Origin: Chitinophagaceae bacterium
Lineage (GTDB): Bacteria > Bacteroidota > Bacteroidia > Chitinophagales > Chitinophagaceae
Length of the DNA stretch: 43,882 nt
Direction of reading: 5' to 3'
Assembly: GCA_020847395.1 (NCBI GenBank)
Contig: JADLCD010000075.1
Coordinates: 1-43,882 of the forward strand
In this document: positions 32,696 through 41,123 of the stretch, in pieces
How the letters are laid out: the number at the start of each line of letters is the position of its first letter
Numbering within the stretch: position 1 is the first letter of the stretch
Position numbers and translations under genes: made by a program
Notes under the pieces: generated by a model
Told to the model about the DNA's origin: nothing
What the model saw: the letters and a program-made list of their open reading frames with translations, nothing else
Databases searched by the model: none

Positions 32696-34270
32696 ATGAA
32701 ACGATATATTACGGGTTTTAAACTTTTACCTGTCTTTGCTATTTTGTCGCTTTTAGCTTCATGTACCAGGGACTTTGAAGACTTAAATACGGACAAAACA
32801 AAAATAGTAAACCTGGCGCCTAAACAGCTTGATAAACTTTTTACTACGGCTGAGTATGCAGGTATTACCAATACAGACCAATGGGCTGGCGGCTATCAAT
32901 TGTTGGTATCGCTGGCGTCAGATGAACAAGCTCAATTCTTTTCGTGCACGCAGGCAGCATTTCCAAGCGACCGTAATGAAATGGTTGGTCGATGGATAAA
33001 CGGCGGCTGGAGTTCCTTTTTGCAAGGAGCTACTACCTTAACTGAAATTATCAATCAAACATCGCCAAGTGCCGTATCACCTGATCCGTTAAGGGAAGCT
33101 GTTGCTCAAATCTGGAAAGCATACATTTTTATGCCTATGACAGATGCCTTCGGACCCATTCCTTATTCCGAGGTAGGTAATGGGCAGGATGTAGTTAAGT
33201 ACGACAGTCAGGAAGATATTTACATGGATTTTTTCAAAATACTGACTGCAGCAACAGGAGTATTGAGTCAGAACACAGATAAAAAAGCTTTTGCAACAGG
33301 AGATATCATTTATGGCGGAGATTTATCAAAGTGGCTAAAACTCGGAAATAGCTTACGTTTAAGGGCGGCAATCCGGGTATCTAAGAAAATTCCGGACATT
33401 GCTAAAACCCAGGCGGAAGCGGCTATTGCGGCGGCCGGGGGCTTATTACTCAATAGTGCTGATAATGCCAATATGACCCCCACACCACCCAATTATTTAA
33501 ATCCGCTTGGCGTAATTTCAGAATGGGGCGAATTCAGGATGAGCGCATCAATGGAAAGTATTATGAAAGGATACCAGGACCCCAGGATTCCTATGTATTG
33601 GGCACCTGCAAAAAATACAGGAGCATTTAAGGGTATCCGCAATGGATTAAGCATTCTTCAAATGTCGGAAAGCTTTAATGGCAACGATAATAACAGTAAC
33701 GTGGTACCGAGGTTTCAAAATGCCGCTAATGCTACCGAACCCCATACCATCTATGTAGCTGCAGAAACCTGGTTCAATATGGCTGAAGCAAAACTAAATG
33801 GCTGGAACGTTGGGTCATATACCGCGAAGCAGTGCTACGAAAATGGAATCAGGGCTTCTCTGGATCAGTGGGGTGTTGGCGGATCTGCGGATGCTTATGT
33901 TACCAGTACGAATACCCCACAGGCTTTTGCCGGACCGGCTCCTTACAATATCGGGCCATTGTCTACTATCCCTGTAGCGTTTGGGTCTACGGAAGATGTG
34001 CAGCGTGAACAAATCGCCACACAAAAATGGTTGTCCCTGTACCCTTCCATGAGTGGTGAAGCATGGGCTGAATTCAGACGTACAGGCTTTCCCAAATTAT
34101 ATCCAAGAATTAACAATGATAACCCCGATGCGTCTGTAGATGCGGGAAGTGTGAAGCGTTTAATCTTCCCTCCAAGTGAGATTACAGTGAATGCTGACGG
34201 ATATCAAAGTGGTGTGGAAAAATTGGGTGGCCCTGATAAAACCAGTACAAAGCTTTGGTGGAATCCATAA
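32696..34270 (+). CDS. SusD/RagB-family lipoprotein (SusD-like_2 type, second copy)
   Basis: 524 residues from ATG at 32696; an ATG at 32684 adds only MYLH before the signal. Lipobox LLASC with Cys23 in ITGFKLLPVFAILSLLASC, then TRDFEDLNTDK. Conserved parts include GDLSKWLKLGNSLRLRAAIRVS, EAWAEFRRTGFPKL and the C-terminal KTSTKLWWNP. Acts with the second SusC at the cell surface. The order susC-susD, their close spacing and the terminator at 34290 define a two-gene transcript. Confidence 0.96.
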   Translation: MKRYITGFKLLPVFAILSLLASCTRDFEDLNTDKTKIVNLAPKQLDKLFTTAEYAGITNTDQWAGGYQLLVSLASDEQAQFFSCTQAAFPSDRNEMVGRWINGGWSSFLQGATTLTEIINQTSPSAVSPDPLREAVAQIWKAYIFMPMTDAFGPIPYSEVGNGQDVVKYDSQEDIYMDFFKILTAATGVLSQNTDKKAFATGDIIYGGDLSKWLKLGNSLRLRAAIRVSKKIPDIAKTQAEAAIAAAGGLLLNSADNANMTPTPPNYLNPLGVISEWGEFRMSASMESIMKGYQDPRIPMYWAPAKNTGAFKGIRNGLSILQMSESFNGNDNNSNVVPRFQNAANATEPHTIYVAAETWFNMAEAKLNGWNVGSYTAKQCYENGIRASLDQWGVGGSADAYVTSTNTPQAFAGPAPYNIGPLSTIPVAFGSTEDVQREQIATQKWLSLYPSMSGEAWAEFRRTGFPKLYPRINNDNPDASVDAGSVKRLIFPPSEITVNADGYQSGVEKLGGPDKTSTKLWWNP

Positions 34271-34289
34271 AATTGCTTATTTACTTAAC

Positions 34290-34321
34290 AAAGGTCACTT
34301 CTTTATTGAAGTGACCTTTTT
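34290..34321 (+). terminator. Intrinsic terminator after second susD
   Basis: AAAGGTCACTTC (34290-34301), loop TTTATT, GAAGTGACCTTT (34308-34319), then TT and AT-rich sequence. A 12-bp perfect stem, 19 bp after the susD stop. Confidence 0.92.
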
Positions 34322-34401
34322 AATATCAATTACCTTTTAATAACGGTTTTATTAAAGATTGTTCTGTACATTATTGTAGAAACTGGTAAAAATATTCGAT
34401 T

Positions 34402-37400
34402 ATGAAGTGGAACAAACCTTCCAAAAATGGCAATCAACTTTTAAAATATTCAGTCTGTTTCTCTCTGATTTGCGGAACATGTTTTTTTAATGGATGTAAG
34501 GAGCCTGAAAAAAAGCTATTTACAAAAATTTCCGATGACCAATCAAATATAAAGTTTAAAAACCTTTTAGTTGAAGACAACGAATTTAATGTTTTAAATT
34601 ATCCGTATTTCTACAACGGGGGGGGAGTGGCTGTAGGAGATATTAATAATGATGGATTAACCGATATTTTTTTTACAGGTAACATGGTAAAAAACAGGTT
34701 GTATTTAAACAAGGGTAATTTTGAGTTTGAAGATATAACAGAAAAAAGCACTGTCGCGGAAAAACAAGGCTGGTGTACCGGTGCTACTATGGCAGATATT
34801 AACAACGATGGCTGGCTGGATATATATGTGTGCAGAAGTGCCGATGCGAACCCTGATAAAAGGAAAAACCTCCTTTTTATTAATAATCATGACAATACAT
34901 TTACGGAGCAGGCTGAAAAATACGGTATAGCAGACAAGGGGTATAGCACACATGCGGCCTTCTTCGATTATGATAAAGATAATGACCTTGATCTTGTTGT
35001 TATAAATCACAGCAGCAAAGCGTATATGCAGGGGGCGCAGGAAAAGCCTGGCATCCGCCAACAAACAAATCCGGATGTTGGAACCCATCTCTATCGCAAC
35101 GATAATGGATTGTATACGGATGTAACGAATCCCGCAGGCATAGTTTCAAATGTACTTTCTTTTGGTCTGGGGGTTGCCGTTAGTGATTTAAATAATGACT
35201 CCTGGCCGGATATTTATATAAGCAATGATTTTAATGAGGCGGATTATTGCTTTATCAATCAAAAAAACGGAACATTTAAGGAAATGAGTCGTACCATGTT
35301 TTCTTATACCAGCCTCTTTAGTATGGGCAATGCCGCGGCTGATATTAATAATGATGGGATGGAAGACATTGTTAGTCTGGATATGCTTCCTGAAGGGAAT
35401 TATTTGCAAAAAATGCATAATGGTGCGGAAAATTTTGACAAATTCCAGATACTCTTCAACAATGGTTTTTTTAAACAATACAGCCGTAACATGTTGCACC
35501 TCAACAGGGGTGATGGCACTTTTGATGAGATAGGCCAATATGCGGGTATAAGCAATACCGATTGGAGCTGGTCTCCACTGGTTGCTGATTTTGATAACGA
35601 TGGGAATAAAGACATTTTTGTTACAAATGGGTATGTAAAAGATTATACCGACATGGACTACATAAAATACAATGTAGATATCATGTTACAGAAAGACCCG
35701 GAAAAGCAACGGCAAATGATGAGTAACCGGATGGATAAACTGCCAACCATAAAAATGGCAAATTATATGTTTAAAAATGAAGGCAATTTCAGGTTCTCCA
35801 ATAAAGCAACTGATTGGGGTCTGGATGAACCTACCATCGCTGCCGGAGCGGCATACGCCGACCTGGATAATGATGGCGACCTTGACATCATTACGAATAA
35901 CTGCAATGAAGTAGCCAGTATTTACAGAAACAATTTGGAACAATCCGGAACTAAGCATAAATATATTGACATTAAATTAAAGGGAAATGGGTCAAACCCG
36001 TTTGGAATAGGCGCTGTTGTAACACTACATACCGCTGCCGGAATGCAAAAACAGGAAATGATGCCTTCGAAAGGATTTCAATCCAGTGTAGATTATACTG
36101 TGCATTTTGGTATAGCAGCTACAGATTCAGTAAAGGAAGTACAGGTTATTTGGCCAACCAGTGTTATTTCATCTGTAAAAAACCCGGCTACAAACAAAAC
36201 CATTATCATAAATATTGAAAGTGGTTCACCGGATTCGTTGAGCGAAATCAAACCTGCTCAAACATTATTTACTTATGCGGATTCGCTGACTTTTAAACAT
36301 ACAGAGAATTTTTATAACGATTTTACCAGGCAAACCTTATTACCCCAATGGTTTAGCCGGCAGGGACCAGCTATGGCTAAGGGAGATATTAATGGCGATA
36401 AGCTGGAAGATATTTTTATTGGTGGTGCAAATGGACAACCTGCTGTATTTTTTCTGCAGAACAACAATGGAGGTTTTGTACGGCTTGATGAAAAAGCATT
36501 TGCGGCGGATGCCGGATATGAAGACATTACGGCGGCTATTTTTGATGCAGACGGGGATGGAGATAATGATTTGTTTGTTGGCAGCGGTGGCTACGAAATG
36601 GAACCCAATGACAGCTTGCTGCAAAATAGATTATACCTGAATAATGGTAAAGGATTATTTATAAAAAGCAATAATGCATTGCCCGGGGATTTTATAAATG
36701 ATAATGCAATAAGTATTGCTGATTTCAACGGGGATGGTTTTCCGGATATGTTTAATGGCGGGTTTTGTATACCGGGAAAATATCCCGAAGCAAGCGGGTC
36801 ACAATTATTATTGAATGATGGCAAAGGAAATTTTGTAAAACAACACAATGAATGGTTGCCCAATTTTGATAAGCAGCATCTTATAACTGCATCTGCCATA
36901 GCAGATATTAATAAAGATGGGAAGCAAGATTTAATTATTGCAGGTTACTGGATGGGAGTGGAAGTGTGGTTAAATAAAAGTGATCATTTCGAAAAAGACA
37001 GCGCTTATACAAATAGTACTGAGCATGGATTATACAATACTATTTATACTGCAGATATTGATGATGACGGTGACATAGATATCATTGCAGGAAACCAGGG
37101 GTTGAATACACAATTTAAAGCAAGCGCAGCCGAACCGATGGAAATGTATTATGCTGACTTTGATGATAACGGTACTGCAGAACCTGTTACTTCATATTAC
37201 ATTGATCATAAACTTTGGCCAATATACAGCAGGGATGATTTAATGCAACAAATTCCATCTTACAATAAAAGATTTCTTTATTATGCTGAATATGCAAAAG
37301 CAGAGGTAAAAGATATATTTAAAGAACGCTTAGATAAAGCTGAACATTTTACTGCTGCTCAAATGGGAAATCTTGTATTGGAGAATACTGGCAAAGGATT

Positions 37401-37716
37401 TAAGGCACATCTTCTTCCTGCTCAGGCACAATGGTATCCTGTATACAGCATCAATATAATTGATGTAAATAATGATGGCAAAAAAGATATCATCATCTCT
37501 GGCAATCAATCTTATTCCCGGATAAAATTCGGAGCATACGGTTGTGGAAAAGGAGATGTTTTAATCAATACAGGCAATTTACAATTTAACCGGCTAAGCC
37601 CTGCATTATCCGGATTAAAAGTAAATGGCGATGTGCGAAACAGTGTAATTGTTGGAAATAAAATCATATTTGGAGTGAACAATCAATTTCCTATGGTATT
37701 TAGCATAAACAAATAA
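34402..37716 (+). CDS. VCBS/FG-GAP repeat and ASPIC/UnbV lipoprotein (first copy)
   Basis: 1104 residues with a hydrophobic leader ending in FFNGC, so probably a lipoprotein despite an atypical lipobox. Many calcium-binding FG-GAP/VCBS motifs occur (VAVGDINNDGLTDIFFTGN; ATMADINNDGWLDIYV; AAYADLDNDGDLDIITNN), typical of integrin-like propellers, in two sets. Between the sets, at about residues 518-600, lies an ASPIC/UnbV domain (YIDIKLKGNGSNPFGIGAVV; GFQSSVDYTVHFGI; VQVIWPTS). Such proteins often follow SusCD pairs in Bacteroidota; their role is unknown, with surface binding of ligand or partner protein a reasonable inference. A terminator precedes it, so it has its own promoter. Confidence 0.92.
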   Translation: MKWNKPSKNGNQLLKYSVCFSLICGTCFFNGCKEPEKKLFTKISDDQSNIKFKNLLVEDNEFNVLNYPYFYNGGGVAVGDINNDGLTDIFFTGNMVKNRLYLNKGNFEFEDITEKSTVAEKQGWCTGATMADINNDGWLDIYVCRSADANPDKRKNLLFINNHDNTFTEQAEKYGIADKGYSTHAAFFDYDKDNDLDLVVINHSSKAYMQGAQEKPGIRQQTNPDVGTHLYRNDNGLYTDVTNPAGIVSNVLSFGLGVAVSDLNNDSWPDIYISNDFNEADYCFINQKNGTFKEMSRTMFSYTSLFSMGNAAADINNDGMEDIVSLDMLPEGNYLQKMHNGAENFDKFQILFNNGFFKQYSRNMLHLNRGDGTFDEIGQYAGISNTDWSWSPLVADFDNDGNKDIFVTNGYVKDYTDMDYIKYNVDIMLQKDPEKQRQMMSNRMDKLPTIKMANYMFKNEGNFRFSNKATDWGLDEPTIAAGAAYADLDNDGDLDIITNNCNEVASIYRNNLEQSGTKHKYIDIKLKGNGSNPFGIGAVVTLHTAAGMQKQEMMPSKGFQSSVDYTVHFGIAATDSVKEVQVIWPTSVISSVKNPATNKTIIINIESGSPDSLSEIKPAQTLFTYADSLTFKHTENFYNDFTRQTLLPQWFSRQGPAMAKGDINGDKLEDIFIGGANGQPAVFFLQNNNGGFVRLDEKAFAADAGYEDITAAIFDADGDGDNDLFVGSGGYEMEPNDSLLQNRLYLNNGKGLFIKSNNALPGDFINDNAISIADFNGDGFPDMFNGGFCIPGKYPEASGSQLLLNDGKGNFVKQHNEWLPNFDKQHLITASAIADINKDGKQDLIIAGYWMGVEVWLNKSDHFEKDSAYTNSTEHGLYNTIYTADIDDDGDIDIIAGNQGLNTQFKASAAEPMEMYYADFDDNGTAEPVTSYYIDHKLWPIYSRDDLMQQIPSYNKRFLYYAEYAKAEVKDIFKERLDKAEHFTAAQMGNLVLENTGKGFKAHLLPAQAQWYPVYSINIIDVNNDGKKDIIISGNQSYSRIKFGAYGCGKGDVLINTGNLQFNRLSPALSGLKVNGDVRNSVIVGNKIIFGVNNQFPMVFSINK

Positions 37717-37731
37717 ATATTAACCTGAAAA

Positions 37732-40700
37732 ATGAAATTTTTTCCTCTATTCCTTTTTGCCGCTCTTCTGATGTTGTTTCAAAATTGTAAAAACAATACG
37801 CCAACTTTTTTTTCTGAAGTAGGCAAGGGAGAAACAGGAATTGATTTCAGGAATGTTTTGGAAGAAGATGAATCGTTGAACATCACTCGCTATATATATT
37901 TTTATAACGGTGGCGGAGTTGCTGCTGGGGATATAAATAACGATGGGCTCGTTGATATTTTCTTTACAGGAAATATGGTTAAAAACAGGCTTTACCTCAA
38001 TAAGGGCAATTTCGAATTTGAAAACATTACTGATAAAAGTGGCATTGCATTATTGCAAGGTTGGTGTACAGGTGCGGTAATGGTTGATATTAACCACGAT
38101 GGGTTAATGGATATATACGTCTGCAGAAGTGCTGATGACGATCCTGAAAGAAGAAAAAATTTACTTTTTATAAATAACGGTGACCTTACTTTTACTGAAC
38201 AGGCTACTAAATACGGGCTCGATGACAGCGGCTATTCAACTCAAGCCAGTTTTTTTGATTATGACAAAGATGGTGATCTTGATTGCTTTGTACTAAATCA
38301 TTCTTTATCCAAATATTCAACAGGTGCTTTTTCTAATCCTGGTTTAAGAAATCTTAAAAGCCCTGATTATGCCAGCAGACTTTATAGAAATGACAATGGG
38401 CATTTTACAGATGTAAGTGAAGCAGCGGGCTTTAATTTTAATGTATTCAGTTTTGGGTTAGGCATTGCAGTATCTGATTTTAATAATGATGGATGGCCTG
38501 ATGTGTATGTTTCAAATGATTTCAAAGAACCTGATTATTTCTATCTCAATAATAAAGATGGCACTTTTAGTGAGTCGTTTTCTGAATGTTTTGATGTTGC
38601 TTCGCTTAATTCTATGGGAAGTGATGCAGCGGATTATAATAATGACGGATTAACAGATATTATAACGCTCGATATGTTGTCGGAAGACAATTATCTTCAG
38701 AAAACACATACGGGTCCTGATAATTTTTATAAAACGTCTCTTTTGATAGATAAAGGACTTAAACCTCAGTACGTAAGAAATATGTTGCAAAAAAATAATG
38801 GAGATGGCACTTTCTCAGAAATTGGACAGCAAATGAATATTTCAAACACAGATTGGAGTTGGGCTGCTTTGCTTTGTGATTTTGATAATGATGCTTATAA
38901 AGATTTATTAATTACGAACGGATTTGTAAAAGACTTTTCAGATCTTGATTTTATGAATTTCTCAAGCGATCAGTTAGTCAGAGCTAATAAAGGAGAAATG
39001 GTAAGCTCTTTTAAAGAAATCATAGACAAAATGCCAATCGTTGAAATACCAAACTATATTTTTCACAACGAAACAGGGCAAACATTTCAAAATAAAGTGA
39101 TTGAATGGGGCTTCAATAAAAAAGTCATATCGGCCGGTGCAGCCTATGCCGATCTTGATAATGATGGCAAAATGGACATCATCATTAATAATACCAACGA
39201 TTACGCCGGCATCTATAGAAACAATGGCATTACTACAAAAAAAAACAATTATATAAAAATAAAACTGCTGGGCGATAGCAAAAACCCTGAAGGCATAGGC
39301 TGTAAAGTAAAATTGTTTTGTGGTAATCAGCAGCTTTATCAGGAGCAATTTCCTGTTAGAGGTTATCAGTCTTCTGTTGATCCTACGCTTAATTTTGGTT
39401 TAGGGAATAATGCAATTATAGATTCAATACTAATTATTTGGCCAACTGATCAATACCAGGTATTGCGAACAGTTACTGCGAATCAGCTCTTGAAAATAGA
39501 CATTAAAGACGCTTCAGGTAAATGGCTGTATCAAACAAAAAAAGATACTGCGCTCTTTTCCCCTGATAATGTTGTTGGGTATACGCATAAAGAAAATGAT
39601 TTCAATGACTTTACGGTTCAATCCTTACTACCCAATTATCTTTCCCGCCAGGGGCCGTGTATGGCAAAAGCAGATGTGAATAAAGATGGATTAGAAGACC
39701 TGTTTATAGGAGGTGCGAAGGGGCAACCTGGCGCCATTTTTATACAGGCTAAAAAAGGGAATTTTGTCTTAGCTAAACAACCGGATATCACAAGGGATTC
39801 GGCCAGTGAAGATGTTAGTGCCGTTTTTTTTGATGCTAACCAGGATGGGTATACTGATTTGTATGTGGCCAGCGGCGGCTATGAGTTCCCGGAAAATGAC
39901 TCCCTGTTGCAGGACAGGCTATACCTGAATGATGGAAAAGGTAATTTCAAAAAAAACAGCAATGGCTTACCTGTGTTATTATCGAGCAAAGGATGTGTTG
40001 CCTTTGCTGATATTGATGGGGATAAAGATCTTGATTTGTTTGTTGGCGGCCGCGTTGTACCTGGTAGGTACCCGGTTGCGCCAGACAGTTATATTTTGAT
40101 AAACGATGGAAAAGGTAACTTTAAAGAGGCAACGGCAACCATTGCACCCACATTAAAAAACATCGGAATGGTTACCGATGCTGCCTGGACTGACCTGAAT
40201 CACGATGGTGCGAATGACCTGGTAATAGTAGGCGAATGGATGCCCATTAAAATTTTTATTAATAAAAATGGCAAATTGGAGGATGCTTCATCCCAATACA
40301 TAAAATTTCCTTCATCAGGCTGGTGGAATAAAATTTTGATGGATGATTTTGATGGAGACGGAGATATGGATTTGGTTTTAGGTAATGTAGGAACCAATGC
40401 TCAATTCAAAGCAACCGCGGAAGAACCCATGTGCATGTATTATAAAGATTTTGACGGCAACGGCTCTATCGATCCTATTTTTTGCTACTATATCAATGGC
40501 ACTTCTTATCCGTCTCCTTCCAGGGATGACCTGGTTGAACAATTGCCTATGCTGAAAAAAAAGTTTAATGATTATCGAACGTATGCTTCGTCAACCATTA
40601 ATGAAGTGTTTACTCCTGCGCAATTAAAAGACGCCTCAAAATTATCTGCTGAAATATCATCTACCATTTATTTGCAGAACGATGCCGGTGCCGGCTTTGC

Positions 40701-41028
40701 TGTAAAACCTCTGCCCCAACAGGTGCAATATGCGCCGGTATATGCGATGGCCGCTGCCGATGTAAACGGCGATGGAAAAAAAGACATAATTCTTGCAGGC
40801 AACAATGCATGGACTCGCATTAAATTTGGCAGGTTTCGTGCGAATCACGGCATTGTTTTGTCAGGCGATGGTAAAGGGAATTTTGAGTATATAAACCAAT
40901 CGCAAAGCGGGTTAAACATCAGGGCAGATATAAGAAGCCTGCAGGTGTTAAATGATGCTTTGCTTGTGGTAGGTGCTAATGATAAAGCTGTAATAACTTA
41001 TTCTCTCAAGCGCTATAACTCATTGTAA
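37732..41028 (+). CDS. VCBS/FG-GAP repeat and ASPIC/UnbV lipoprotein (second copy)
   Basis: 1098 residues, the tandem paralogue of the preceding gene and 15 bp behind it. Signal MKFFPLFLFAALLMLFQNC with likely lipidated Cys19. It shares YFYNGGGVAAGDINNDGL and FTGNMVKNRLYLNKGNFEFE almost unchanged with its neighbour. ASPIC/UnbV spans about 503-585 (YIKIKLLGDSKNPEGIGCKV; GYQSSVDPTLNFGLG). The C-terminal VCBS set includes DVNGDGKKDIILAGNNAWTRIKFG. A duplication followed by divergence is evident; both copies keep the Ca-binding aspartates. Probably co-transcribed with the first copy. Confidence 0.92.
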   Translation: MKFFPLFLFAALLMLFQNCKNNTPTFFSEVGKGETGIDFRNVLEEDESLNITRYIYFYNGGGVAAGDINNDGLVDIFFTGNMVKNRLYLNKGNFEFENITDKSGIALLQGWCTGAVMVDINHDGLMDIYVCRSADDDPERRKNLLFINNGDLTFTEQATKYGLDDSGYSTQASFFDYDKDGDLDCFVLNHSLSKYSTGAFSNPGLRNLKSPDYASRLYRNDNGHFTDVSEAAGFNFNVFSFGLGIAVSDFNNDGWPDVYVSNDFKEPDYFYLNNKDGTFSESFSECFDVASLNSMGSDAADYNNDGLTDIITLDMLSEDNYLQKTHTGPDNFYKTSLLIDKGLKPQYVRNMLQKNNGDGTFSEIGQQMNISNTDWSWAALLCDFDNDAYKDLLITNGFVKDFSDLDFMNFSSDQLVRANKGEMVSSFKEIIDKMPIVEIPNYIFHNETGQTFQNKVIEWGFNKKVISAGAAYADLDNDGKMDIIINNTNDYAGIYRNNGITTKKNNYIKIKLLGDSKNPEGIGCKVKLFCGNQQLYQEQFPVRGYQSSVDPTLNFGLGNNAIIDSILIIWPTDQYQVLRTVTANQLLKIDIKDASGKWLYQTKKDTALFSPDNVVGYTHKENDFNDFTVQSLLPNYLSRQGPCMAKADVNKDGLEDLFIGGAKGQPGAIFIQAKKGNFVLAKQPDITRDSASEDVSAVFFDANQDGYTDLYVASGGYEFPENDSLLQDRLYLNDGKGNFKKNSNGLPVLLSSKGCVAFADIDGDKDLDLFVGGRVVPGRYPVAPDSYILINDGKGNFKEATATIAPTLKNIGMVTDAAWTDLNHDGANDLVIVGEWMPIKIFINKNGKLEDASSQYIKFPSSGWWNKILMDDFDGDGDMDLVLGNVGTNAQFKATAEEPMCMYYKDFDGNGSIDPIFCYYINGTSYPSPSRDDLVEQLPMLKKKFNDYRTYASSTINEVFTPAQLKDASKLSAEISSTIYLQNDAGAGFAVKPLPQQVQYAPVYAMAAADVNGDGKKDIILAGNNAWTRIKFGRFRANHGIVLSGDGKGNFEYINQSQSGLNIRADIRSLQVLNDALLVVGANDKAVITYSLKRYNSL

Positions 41029-41123
41029 ATAAATTTATAATATTTAACTCTTAGATGGCTATCAGTCGTAAGCGGATAGGATTAATTTAGTATTTTTTAC
41101 TAATTCTTAATTTTAATTTTCAA

